The notes beneath the pieces were generated by a model. That model ran no database searches, had not been told where the DNA came from, and saw nothing but the letters and a program-made list of their open reading frames with translations. Position numbers and translations under genes: made by a program. From NCBI GenBank assembly GCA_022820995.1, contig JAJEEM010000004.1:1-64000 (forward strand): a DNA stretch of 64,000 bases. Direction: 5' to 3'. Each line of letters starts with the position of its first letter. Positions within the stretch are counted from its first letter, which is position 1. This DNA comes from Gemmatimonadota bacterium. GTDB taxonomy: Bacteria > Gemmatimonadota > Gemmatimonadetes > Palauibacterales > Palauibacteraceae. Positions 16,325-24,246 of this stretch are shown one piece after another.

Positions 16325-17932
16325 ATGAAAAGATGGTCCATGATGCTTCCGGCGTTCCTCCTCGGCGCGATGCTGTCGACGGTTCCCGCGCAGGTCGAGG
16401 CCCAGTTCGACGAGGTCGGATCGATCACCTTCCCGACGTCCGCCACGGGCGAGGCCCAGCAGCACTTCCTCCGGGGCGTGGCGATCCTGCACAGCTTCGG
16501 CTGGAAGCAGGCGCGCGAGCAGTTCCACGCGGCACAGGAACTGGACCCGGACTTCGCGATGGCCTACTGGGGCGAGTCGCTCGCCTACAACCACCCGCTC
16601 GTGTCGCAAATGGACCCCACGGATCCGCGCAAGGCGCTCGATCGACTTGGCGCGACCCCGGCCGAACGGCTCGCCAAGGCGCCCACGGATCGGGAGAAGG
16701 GCTTCATCAAGGCGGTCGAGATCCTGTGGAGCGAGGCGGACCACGTCGACCGGCGCGTGGGGTACATGGAGGCGATGCGCGACCTGTACGAGGCCTATCC
16801 GGAGGACCCGGAGATCGCGGCCTTCTACGCCCTGTCGCTGCTCAGCGCGACGGCGGCGACCCGCGACCTCAGCCAGCGCTGGAACGTGATGGCGGGGGCG
16901 ATCGCGCTTCGGCTGTTCAACGACAACCCGCTGCACCCGGGCGCGGCTCACTACACGATCCACTCCTTCGACAATCCGATCATGGCTCCGCTCGCCCTGG
17001 ACGCCGCCTACGCCTTCGCGGACATCGCGCCGGCGGTTTCCCACGCGCGGCACATGCCGACGCACATCTTCATCCAGCACGGGATGTGGGAACGCGTGTC
17101 CGGCAATAACCAGTCGGCCTACGACGTGGCGCAGGAGCTGTGGATGCCCGGCGACGCGGTGGGGGACGCCGTGCATGCGCTCGACTGGGGCCAGTACGGC
17201 GACCTCCAGCGCGGCGACTACGAGAAGGCGCGGCTGTGGATGGATCGGCTCGCGGACATGGTCGACAACGAGGGCTTCGCGACGACGGGCGGGGCGCGCG
17301 GCGCGGCCGGCATCGCGCGGGCGCAGAACGCGGTCTCGCTCCTCAAGGCGCGCTACATCGTCGAGACCGAGCAGTGGGAGACGCAGCCGATCACCGAAGA
17401 CTCCCCGGCGCATGAACTCCTCGCCACGGGACTCAGCGCCCACCGCACGGGCGACCAGGCGATCGTCACCGAGGCGGAGGCCGCTCTGAAGGAACTGTCG
17501 GACGGCGAGGGCTACACCCACGTCATGCACAAGCAGGTCGGGGCGCTCCGGCACGCCGCGATGGGCCATCCGGACGTGGCGATCGGTCTCATGGACGAGG
17601 CCGAGGCCGAGGTCATGAGCATGGCGCCGCCGCGCGGCTCCGCGAGCCCGGTGAAGCCCCTGCACGAACTCTACGGCGAGCTGCTGCTCGAACTCGGGAT
17701 GCCGGACAAGGCGGTTGAGAAGTTCGAGATGTCGCTGCTGCGGATGCCGAACCGGCCGCGCTCGCTCCTCGGCCTGGCCCGGGCGCACGCCGCCAATGGC
17801 GACGCGGTGCTCGCCGCCGAGGCCTATGCCAGGGTCGCGAACCTGTGGAGCGGCCTTGCGCACGCCGGTCTGATGGAGGCCGAGGCCTTCCTGAACGAGG
17901 CCGAGAGCGAGGGGAACCAGGGGAACCGTTAG
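16325..17932 (+). CDS. Exported TPR repeat protein
   Basis: A 535-residue protein with a cleavable signal peptide (MKRWSMMLPAFLLGAML to QVEAQ) and a ribosome site GAGAGGGA before the ATG. The mature chain is almost wholly helical. TPR-type units appear at the start (GVAILHSFGWKQAREQFHAA, DPDFAMAYWGESLAYN) and end (YGELLLELGMPDKAVEKFEM, SLLGLARAHAANGD). The middle has conserved histidine-containing stretches (HPGAAHYTIHSFDNP, HARHMPTHIFIQHGMW) seen in a family of exported TPR proteins of unknown role. These histidines could bind metal. It probably works in the periplasm. Confidence 0.75.
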   Translation: MKRWSMMLPAFLLGAMLSTVPAQVEAQFDEVGSITFPTSATGEAQQHFLRGVAILHSFGWKQAREQFHAAQELDPDFAMAYWGESLAYNHPLVSQMDPTDPRKALDRLGATPAERLAKAPTDREKGFIKAVEILWSEADHVDRRVGYMEAMRDLYEAYPEDPEIAAFYALSLLSATAATRDLSQRWNVMAGAIALRLFNDNPLHPGAAHYTIHSFDNPIMAPLALDAAYAFADIAPAVSHARHMPTHIFIQHGMWERVSGNNQSAYDVAQELWMPGDAVGDAVHALDWGQYGDLQRGDYEKARLWMDRLADMVDNEGFATTGGARGAAGIARAQNAVSLLKARYIVETEQWETQPITEDSPAHELLATGLSAHRTGDQAIVTEAEAALKELSDGEGYTHVMHKQVGALRHAAMGHPDVAIGLMDEAEAEVMSMAPPRGSASPVKPLHELYGELLLELGMPDKAVEKFEMSLLRMPNRPRSLLGLARAHAANGDAVLAAEAYARVANLWSGLAHAGLMEAEAFLNEAESEGNQGNR

Positions 17933-17981
17933 CGGCTCTCCGCCCGCCCGGCCCCGCGGAGGATCCCGGATCGGAACCGGC

Positions 17982-18788
17982 TCAGTAGAGTTCGAGCAGA
18001 TCCAGGATCGGGACCCTCAGTAGCGCCGACCGGCCCGTCCGGACCTTCACGAGCACGTCGAGGGTCTGGAGGGGCCGGAGTTTTTCGGCCGCGGCCAGCA
18101 AGTCGGGAGGGACGGCGATGTAGACCAGGCCGTCCCCGGGATCGGGGGCCCGCGCGAGCAGGAAGGGCTCTCCCTCGTAGAAGTCGATTCGTTCCGGTTC
18201 GGCCCGTTCCAGCGACAGAAACCGGACGGTCCAGCGGAGGGTCGCGCCGGCATGGTCATCCGGGTTCGCGCTCAGCGCCGCGGCCGAGACGCCGGCCGGG
18301 ACGCCGGCTTCGCCGCCAGCCGCGTGGCTGGCCCCGAGCGCGGCCTCGCGGACCCAGCCCGAACGGCGAACGCGGGTCCAGTCCCCCCGCTCTTCCAGCC
18401 GGTCGACGAGGAAGCCCTCGAGGAGAAGCCCGGTCACCGATCCGGCGGGTTCGGACCTGAGACGTTCGCCTCCCCGGCTGGAGATGACGCCGTTGTGGCC
18501 CTCCCGGGTGGATGGCGCGACCGAGCCGGACGGGACCCACCCCTCGATCTCGACCTCCGCCCAGATCCCTTCGGTACGCTTGAGGATGACCGGCGTGCGC
18601 AGCGCGAGTTCAGCCAGCCGGCGGCCGTCCGCCGCCCTCCGGAAGACCTCGCCGTCGATGACGACTTCGCGCACCTGGGCGGCTGCGTGGGGTGGCGCGT
18701 ACGCACACGCCAGGACGACCGGCAGGAGAAGCCGGCGTCGCAGGCGACCGCGACGAGACGTTTTTCTGGTTAGGACCCGGTCCTCCAC
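17982..18788 (-). CDS. Exported protein with bacterial SH3-like domains
   Basis: A 268-residue protein with a very basic N-terminus (KTSRRGRLRRRLLLPVVLACAY) and a signal peptide ending near AAAQ. Two SH3b-like segments can be seen, one ending IWAEVEIEGWVPSGSV and one ending DWTRVRRSGWVREAAL. Both have the xGWV pattern common in bacterial SH3 domains. The C-terminal part (VRFLSLERAEPERIDFYEGE to LDVLVKVRTGR) is a further beta-rich domain I do not recognise. SH3b domains often bind cell-wall peptides. The gene diverges from the outer-membrane barrel gene at 18889. Confidence 0.6.
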   Translation of the reverse strand: MEDRVLTRKTSRRGRLRRRLLLPVVLACAYAPPHAAAQVREVVIDGEVFRRAADGRRLAELALRTPVILKRTEGIWAEVEIEGWVPSGSVAPSTREGHNGVISSRGGERLRSEPAGSVTGLLLEGFLVDRLEERGDWTRVRRSGWVREAALGASHAAGGEAGVPAGVSAAALSANPDDHAGATLRWTVRFLSLERAEPERIDFYEGEPFLLARAPDPGDGLVYIAVPPDLLAAAEKLRPLQTLDVLVKVRTGRSALLRVPILDLLELY

Positions 18789-18888
18789 CTACATTCCTCG
18801 CGCCGCGACCCCGTCGCGAGACTCGCGTGATGGGGCCGTTCCCGTTCGAGATTCGACTCATCCAAGATATGGAATCCGCGTCAACCCA

Positions 18889-19611
18889 GTGTCAAACAGA
18901 CTGATCCTCGTTGTCGGCCTCGCCCTGCTCGCCGGAGTTCCGGCGACGCTCGAGGCGCAGGCCGAACGCATCGACTCACCCTTCCGCTGGCGCGAGAAGG
19001 GCTTCCGCGTCGGCCTTTTCGGAGGCCACCACGCGGGGAACCGGGGGCGGCTCGAGTTCGCGCAGGGGCCCACCAACGTGACGGGCGCCAGAATGCGCGT
19101 CCGGGCGTCGAGTCCCCTTTCTCTCGAGCTTGGCGCCACGTACGGAGCGGCGGACCGATGGACGCTGGACGTCCTCGACGAGGCCGGACCGATGGTCGTC
19201 GACACCGTCGCCGCGGGCTGGCTGCGGGCCGACCTCGGCGCGCAGATCGGCCTCACCGGAGCGCGGACCTGGAACGGGATCCACCCCTACGGGCTCATCG
19301 GCGGCGGCTTCGTGTTCGGGGTCGACGAGGGCGCCTCCGAGTTCCTCGCGGACCAGGCGCTCGAACCCTTCCGGTACGACATCTCCACCGCGCCGCACAT
19401 CTTCGTGGGGCTGGGGTTCGAGATCTTTCCATCGGAGACGATCGGGATCGGCTTCGAGGTCCGCGACTACCTGGTCCGCGTGACGTCGCCGGACGGCTTC
19501 CTCTTCGGGACCACCCTTGAGCTGTTCGAGGCATCCGGAGCGCCGGCGCCGCAGGGTTCCGTGTGGGGCCACAACCCGGAGTTCAGCATCTCCATCTGGT
19601 ACTACTTCTAG
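18889..19611 (+). CDS. Outer-membrane beta-barrel protein
   Basis: A 240-residue protein starting at a GTG (VSNRLILVVGLALLAG), with a signal peptide ending LEAQ. The rest alternates polar and hydrophobic residues in amphipathic strands (LSLELGATYGAADRWTLDV, GIHPYGLIGGGFVFGV, IFVGLGFEIFPSETIGIGF). It closes with an aromatic C-terminus (EFSISIWYYF), the usual signal for outer-membrane barrel insertion. The size fits an eight- to ten-stranded barrel of the OmpA/OmpW type, but no specific family is clear. The ribosome site is weak. moeA begins 33 nt after its stop. Confidence 0.7.
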   Translation: MSNRLILVVGLALLAGVPATLEAQAERIDSPFRWREKGFRVGLFGGHHAGNRGRLEFAQGPTNVTGARMRVRASSPLSLELGATYGAADRWTLDVLDEAGPMVVDTVAAGWLRADLGAQIGLTGARTWNGIHPYGLIGGGFVFGVDEGASEFLADQALEPFRYDISTAPHIFVGLGFEIFPSETIGIGFEVRDYLVRVTSPDGFLFGTTLELFEASGAPAPQGSVWGHNPEFSISIWYYF

Positions 19612-19643
19612 CTTTCGGTGGCGAACCCCCCCGGCGGCCGGGC

Positions 19644-20894
19644 ATGAGCGACGCGGACTGGGTCTCCTTCGACGAGGCGCTCGCCCTGGTGCTGGACGCC
19701 GTGTCGCCGCTGGAGACGGCGCGTGTTCCTCTCTCGGCCGCGCTCGGCCGCTCCCTCGCACGCGACGTGGAAGCCGTCGCCCCGCACCCGCCCTGGGACA
19801 ACAGCGCCATGGACGGCTTCGCCGTGCGGATCGACGAGGTCCGCGGCGCGAGCCCGGAACGGCCCGTGGTCCTTCCGATCTCCGACGACATCCCGGCCGG
19901 CGCCTTTCCGCGCGGGCCGCTGGAGCCCGGCTCCGTGGCGCGCGTGATGACGGGGGCGCCGGTGCCGGAGGGCGCCACGGGCGTCGTGCGCGTGGAACAC
20001 ACGGACGGAGGCCCGGACGGGCGCGTGAGCATCTTCGACGATGCGGACGGGGAGCGGCACATCCGTTTCCTCGGGGAGGACGTGAAGGCGGGCGACACGA
20101 TGGTGGAGCGCGGCGAGGAGCTTGGGGCCGCGGCGGTGGCGCTGCTCGCGTCGGCCGGCCTCGAGCAGGTGGACGTGGGCCGGCGGCCGCGCGTCGGCGT
20201 GCTCGCGAACGGAGACGAACTCGCGGATTTCGATGAATTCGACGAGGTGCGGGCCGGGCGGAAGATCATGAACTCCAACGGGCACGCGCTGGCCGCCCAG
20301 CTCGCGGATTCCGGGGCCGAGCCGGTGGCGCTCGGCATCGCCCGGGACGATCCCGACGACCTGCACCGCTGCCTCGCACGGGCCGGCGACTGCGACGCGA
20401 TCGTCTCCGCAGCCGGCGTGAGCGTCGGCGAACATGACTATGTGAAGCAGGTACTCGACGAACTCGGCTTCGAGCGCTCCTTCTGGCGCGTGCGCATGCG
20501 CCCCGGCAGCGCCGCCGTCTTCGGCTTGCTCGGCGGCCGGCCGTTCTGGGGCGTCCCGGGCAATCCGGCCTCGGCGCTCGTGACGTACGAGACGCTCGTA
20601 AGACCGGCAGTCCGCAAAATGGCGGGGTTCGCGCGCCCCTGCCGGCGACCGCTGCAGTGCGTCGCGGCACACGATCTGCGCGGACCCCGGGACGTGCTCT
20701 CGTTCCTGCGCGTGCTCATCGGATCCGCCGAGTCCGGGGTCCTCACGGCTCGCCTGAGCGGTCCGCAGGGCTCGGGCAACCTGGGGTCCATGCTGGCCGA
20801 CGGGCTGCTCGCGGTTCCCGTCGGGACCGACGCCATAGGCGCCGGGGCTCGCGTCGACGTGATCCCGCTCAGGGAGTGGGCGAGTCGCGCCTGA
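19644..20894 (+). CDS. moeA: Molybdopterin molybdotransferase MoeA
   Basis: A 416-residue cytoplasmic enzyme that inserts molybdate into adenylylated molybdopterin, the last step of molybdenum cofactor synthesis. Family motifs are clear: LGRSLARDV, PPWDNSAMDGFAV, a VMTGAPVPEGA-type segment, VGVLANGDEL, an SAAGVSVGEHDYVK segment matching the usual SGGVSVG loop, and the GGRPFWGVPGNPASALV motif. The C-terminal beta barrel follows (SGNLGSMLADGLLAVP). The ATG at 19644 is chosen because the domain starts directly after it. No other molybdenum cofactor genes lie beside it. The XdhC-like gene at 25-26 kb is the only other molybdoenzyme-related gene here. Confidence 0.92.
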   Translation: MSDADWVSFDEALALVLDAVSPLETARVPLSAALGRSLARDVEAVAPHPPWDNSAMDGFAVRIDEVRGASPERPVVLPISDDIPAGAFPRGPLEPGSVARVMTGAPVPEGATGVVRVEHTDGGPDGRVSIFDDADGERHIRFLGEDVKAGDTMVERGEELGAAAVALLASAGLEQVDVGRRPRVGVLANGDELADFDEFDEVRAGRKIMNSNGHALAAQLADSGAEPVALGIARDDPDDLHRCLARAGDCDAIVSAAGVSVGEHDYVKQVLDELGFERSFWRVRMRPGSAAVFGLLGGRPFWGVPGNPASALVTYETLVRPAVRKMAGFARPCRRPLQCVAAHDLRGPRDVLSFLRVLIGSAESGVLTARLSGPQGSGNLGSMLADGLLAVPVGTDAIGAGARVDVIPLREWASRA

Positions 20895-20933
20895 CGCGGA
20901 GGCCGGCCACCGCTGCCGGACCGCCCCGTCGAA

Positions 20934-22016
20934 TCAGATGCGGACGACCGCCGCCGCCATCGTGTAGCCGCCGCCGATCGAGGTGAGCACGATCGTGGCC
21001 GGGTCCGGCACGGGTCCGTGCTTTCCGCGGACGACTTCATCGAGCGTCACGGCGACGGTGGAGGCGGACATGTTGCCGTAGTCGACGATGTTGTGGACGA
21101 CGCGCCCTTTCGGGAGTTCCAGCCTCTGCTCGAGGCCCTGCGTGATCCGCGCGTTCGCCTGGTGAGGAATCACGAAGTCCACCTGGGACCAGTCGAGACC
21201 CGCCTTTTGGAGCGCCTGTTCGCCCACTTCGGCCATCTTGACGATTGCGTTGCGGACGATCCTCGGCCCGCCTTCCATGTGGAGAATGGGGATCCGGTCC
21301 CGATCGTCCCGCCAGCTCTGCCCGACGAGGTACAGCGGGTCGCGCGCGAACCAGCCGGACGCCGCCATCGGGCCGAGCACGCCGTGGTCCGCTTCGCTCC
21401 GTTCGAGCACGACCGCCCCGGCCCCGTCGCCGAAGAGCACGGCCGTCCGCACATCCGTGTAGTCCACGAGCCGCGTGAGGGCGTCGCCCGAAACCACCAG
21501 GACCCGCTCCGCCATGCCGCTGACGATCGCCGACCAGGCCGCCCCCACGCCGTACACGAAGCCGGCGCAGGCCGCGTTGATCGCGAATCCCCCCAATCGC
21601 GGATTCCCGATCTTCGTCGCCACGGTACAGGCGCTGTTCGGAACTTCGTCGGACGGCGACACGGTCGCGACGTAGAGCTGATCGATCTCGTCCGGCTCGC
21701 GTCCGGCCGCCTCCAGCGCGGCGAGCCCCGCCCGGGCACACATGTCCTCGGTCGTCAGCGCGCTTTCCGGCGGGATCCGCCGACGCGACCGGATGCCGGT
21801 CAGCTGGTACGCCCACTGATCGAAGACCTCGGGGGCCGATAGCCCGTTGGCACCCTCGACGCCCCGGAGCGCGGAGCGCGCCTGCGCGACGTCGAACGAC
21901 TCGCGCAGCGTACCCATGGCGAGAAGCTGGAAGTTGTCGATGCTGTCCGGCGGCAGGTAGCTCCCGGTACCCGTGACCGCCGCGGTCACTCTGGCTGCCA
22001 AGGCCCTCTCCATCAT
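20934..22016 (-). CDS. 3-oxoacyl-ACP synthase III (FabH-like ketosynthase)
   Basis: A 360-residue thiolase-fold condensing enzyme. The FabH triad is present: Cys150 in NAACAGF, His in VIPHQANARI and Asn in DYGNMSASTV. GDGAGAVVLERSE and the C-terminal TSIGGGYTMAAAVVRI also fit. FabH starts fatty acid synthesis by condensing an acyl-CoA with malonyl-ACP, and paralogues start specialised acyl chains. This one is some 40 residues longer than typical FabH because of an insertion near residues 30-70 (LRESFDVAQARSALRGVEG). With no other fab genes adjacent, it may be a FabH paralogue. Two ATGs (22016, 22013) lie against a 13-nt tandem repeat and no ribosome site is visible. Confidence 0.85.
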   Translation of the reverse strand: MMERALAARVTAAVTGTGSYLPPDSIDNFQLLAMGTLRESFDVAQARSALRGVEGANGLSAPEVFDQWAYQLTGIRSRRRIPPESALTTEDMCARAGLAALEAAGREPDEIDQLYVATVSPSDEVPNSACTVATKIGNPRLGGFAINAACAGFVYGVGAAWSAIVSGMAERVLVVSGDALTRLVDYTDVRTAVLFGDGAGAVVLERSEADHGVLGPMAASGWFARDPLYLVGQSWRDDRDRIPILHMEGGPRIVRNAIVKMAEVGEQALQKAGLDWSQVDFVIPHQANARITQGLEQRLELPKGRVVHNIVDYGNMSASTVAVTLDEVVRGKHGPVPDPATIVLTSIGGGYTMAAAVVRI

Positions 22017-22020
22017 CCGT

Positions 22021-22059
22021 GGGCGAGATCCGCGGGCGAGATCCGCGGGCGAGATCCGT
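22021..22059. repeat. Three tandem copies of a 13-nt unit beside a start codon
   Basis: GGGCGAGATCCGC occurs three times in a row (22021-22033, 22034-22046, and 22047-22059 with a final T). Read on the minus strand it fills the leader of the FabH-like gene and ends 4 nt before its first ATG, where a ribosome site would normally sit. Copy number could vary by slippage. The unit length is not a multiple of three. Confidence 0.85.
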
Positions 22060-22145
22060 GGGCCAGCAGCCCATGGCGAAACCCTGCGTCGGCGGGCTCG
22101 GCCGCCGGAAAGTCCGAGAGTATACGGCAGAGACCGGGAAGCTTG

Positions 22146-22883
22146 CTAGTGCGATGTCGCGGGAATCCCCGAGCTTTGGAGAGGCGCGGAACGGGCGAGC
22201 AGGAGCCGCGCCGCGGCCGAGCGGGCCGCCTCCGCGAGCGTTTGCGTCGGGCACGGCCGCGTCGGCATCACGCGGGCGCACTCCCTCATGCTCGCCTGCG
22301 ACCAGCAGGAGTCAGGCTGACCGTCGCCGCACTCCCGAATGAGCAGTTTTACGCTCGCGGGCAGCCGGAGCACCGCATCGCTGTCCAACTCCTCGGCCAC
22401 CGCATAGCGCAGGAGGTCTTCGGCCAAGTCTCGTTCCACGCCGGCGTCCAGCAACTCCTCGAGGGAGACGACCAGGAGAGGAAAGTCGGCGCGGTCACGT
22501 CCCAGCCGCATCAGAAGCTCGCGCCCTACGCCGCGGCGAAGGGCATCCGCGGCCTTCTCGAGCGCGATCGGCGCCGCCCCCGGACCGAGGACGGACGCCG
22601 CATCCCTCAACTCCGCGGCGAACGTGTCGACGGCGGCCAGGACGACTTCCGGAGACATCCCCTTCGCCACGCCCTCCATGGCCTTGTCGATCAGGAGACC
22701 TCGGGGCAGACCGTCCCGGACGCCCGCGTCGATGACGGAAAGGGTACGCGCCGCGTAGACCGCGCCCAGGTGACGGCTGAAGCGCGCGCGCGCGTCCTGA
22801 CCTGCAAGCGGCGGCGCGAGCGCGAGAAGCATGGCGCCGAGGAACACGGCCGCGGGGAAACGGCGCCGCAGGGCTTTTGCCAC
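22146..22883 (-). CDS. Exported helical protein of unknown function
   Basis: A 245-residue protein with a signal peptide (MAKALRRRFPAAVFLGAMLLALAP to AGQ). The mature part is helical and rich in Ala, Leu and Arg, with repeated motifs such as GLPRGLLIDKAMEGVAKGM and GVERDLAEDLLRYAVAEEL that may be short helical repeats. A C-terminal patch contains four cysteines (ECGDGQPDSCWSQASMREC, then CPTQ), possibly disulfide-linked. It follows the CBM48 membrane protein by 12 nt and forms the third gene of the ECF sigma operon. I do not recognise a family. Confidence 0.65.
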   Translation of the reverse strand: MAKALRRRFPAAVFLGAMLLALAPPLAGQDARARFSRHLGAVYAARTLSVIDAGVRDGLPRGLLIDKAMEGVAKGMSPEVVLAAVDTFAAELRDAASVLGPGAAPIALEKAADALRRGVGRELLMRLGRDRADFPLLVVSLEELLDAGVERDLAEDLLRYAVAEELDSDAVLRLPASVKLLIRECGDGQPDSCWSQASMRECARVMPTRPCPTQTLAEAARSAAARLLLARSAPLQSSGIPATSH

Positions 22884-22895
22884 GGGGACTTCCGG

Positions 22896-23537
22896 CTAGG
22901 GGGCCAGCGAGCGGGCGCCCGCGCCGCCCGTGATGGCGATCACGGCATTCTGGTTGCCGTAACCGTCCTCCACATACCGTTCCGCGTGCGGATCCGTGAT
23001 CCAGGTCTCGCCGTCCACGAGGAACATGTACTTGTGCACGCCGGGCGGAAGCCTCACCCGGCCCGTCCACACGCCGGTCCCGTAGGGATCGGCCAGCGCG
23101 ACCTCCGGCTGCCAGTCGTTGAAGTCGCCCGCGACGTGGACCGACGCCGCTCCGGGCGCCTCGAGACGGAACTGCACGTAGTGGACTTCTTCGCCCACGA
23201 GCGCCGTCGCCGCCCCCGCCGGCTCCGTGTATGCGTTCTCCCGGGGCAGGAGGAAGAACGTCGCAAGCACGGCGGCAGCCGCGAGTCCGATTAATGGCCG
23301 GACGCGCACGGAGCGTGGATGCACCCACCAGTCCACGAGACTCGGCAAGAGCCGACGCCTCTCCTGGCGAACCTCGGCCATGACCCTCGATTCGAGTCCG
23401 ACGGGAGCCCCCTGCACCCCCGAATCCCGCACGTCCGAAAGGAGAGCATCCCACCGCTCGGCCTCCCTGCGAAACTCCCGCGAGAGTTCCGAACGGTCGA
23501 TTTCTCCATCCAGGTACAGCTTCAGATCGTCGTTCAT
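22896..23537 (-). CDS. Membrane-anchored CBM48/AMPK-type glycogen-binding domain protein, probable anti-sigma partner
   Basis: A 213-residue protein whose ATG overlaps the sigma factor stop (ATGA), so the two are translationally coupled. Residues 1-75 form a charged cytoplasmic helical part (DDLKLYLDGEIDRSEL, WDALLSDVRDS), in the position of an anti-sigma domain but without a visible zinc motif. One transmembrane helix follows (PLIGLAAAAVLATFFLLP, residues about 82-98). The outer domain is an E-set/CBM48 module (VHVAGDFNDWQPEV, GVWTGRVRLPPGVHKYMFLVDG), the fold of AMPK-beta and glycogen-branching enzyme sugar-binding domains. The layout suggests a sensor that binds a glycan outside and controls the ECF sigma inside. 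That is inference from gene order and topology. Confidence 0.7.
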   Translation of the reverse strand: MNDDLKLYLDGEIDRSELSREFRREAERWDALLSDVRDSGVQGAPVGLESRVMAEVRQERRRLLPSLVDWWVHPRSVRVRPLIGLAAAAVLATFFLLPRENAYTEPAGAATALVGEEVHYVQFRLEAPGAASVHVAGDFNDWQPEVALADPYGTGVWTGRVRLPPGVHKYMFLVDGETWITDPHAERYVEDGYGNQNAVIAITGGAGARSLAP

Positions 23538-24049
23538 CGGTAGTTCTCTAACAGCACCTGTAACTGATCCCGAGCCCGATGGACGCGCATCTTCAGCGCG
23601 GACACCGACGCTCCAAGTCTCTCAGCCATCTCTTCGTACGACCAGCCCTCGACGTGCTTGAGGACGAAAGCTTCACGCTGCTCTTCGCTCAGCGACTGCA
23701 AGGCCCGGTATATCTGCTCCCGTATTTCCGCCCGTTCGGCGCGCGCCTCGGGAAGACCCCGCGTCGCCGTCAGCGGGCCGGCCGCCTCCAGCGAGACCTC
23801 CCGCCGCGCCCGCCCCTTCAACTGATCCTTGCACAGGTTGACGGCGATCCGAAACAACCAGCCTCCCACCCGTTCCCGGTCACGGCAGCGGTCGAGGCTC
23901 CGAAAACCGCGAATGAACGTGCGCTGCACGATATCCGCGGCGTCGTCCGCGCGCCCGGTCATGCGCTCCGCGTAGCGGTACAGCACGTCCTTGTACCGGC
24001 GCACGAGAACCCCGAACGCCTCGCGATCGCCTTCCAGCACGGCGGTCAC
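23534..24049 (-). CDS. ECF-type RNA polymerase sigma factor
   Basis: A sigma-70 family ECF factor of at least 171 residues. Region 2 (EAFGVLVRRYKDVLYRYAERM, split here at 20 residues by the family helix break; DDAADIVQRTFIRGF follows) and region 4 (LQSLSEEQREAFVLKHVEG, YEEMAERLGASVSALKMRVH) are complete. The GTG at 24049 is the first conventional start, but the sequence upstream stays in frame and looks like a normal ECF N-terminus (DDEPSDADVVTAVLEGD). The only start-like codon there is ATT at 24124, with AGAGGT 6 nt before it, which would add 25 residues. It leads a three-gene operon with the CBM48 membrane protein and an exported protein. Confidence 0.88.
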   Translation of the reverse strand: MTAVLEGDREAFGVLVRRYKDVLYRYAERMTGRADDAADIVQRTFIRGFRSLDRCRDRERVGGWLFRIAVNLCKDQLKGRARREVSLEAAGPLTATRGLPEARAERAEIREQIYRALQSLSEEQREAFVLKHVEGWSYEEMAERLGASVSALKMRVHRARDQLQVLLENYR

Positions 24050-24246
24050 GACGTCCGCGTCGCTCGGTTCATCGTCCGGAACCCGACCTTCCGGCCCGAT
24101 CCGAAAGATCTTCTCTTCGTGAATAAGACGACCTCTACGGCTTTGCGGTCACTCGACCCGCCATCGGCCCGCAACCCTCTTCGTTCGCGATCAGGGTCGG
24201 CGGTTCCAACTTAGCGGAACCGTGATCCCCCAACTACCTTGGACGC

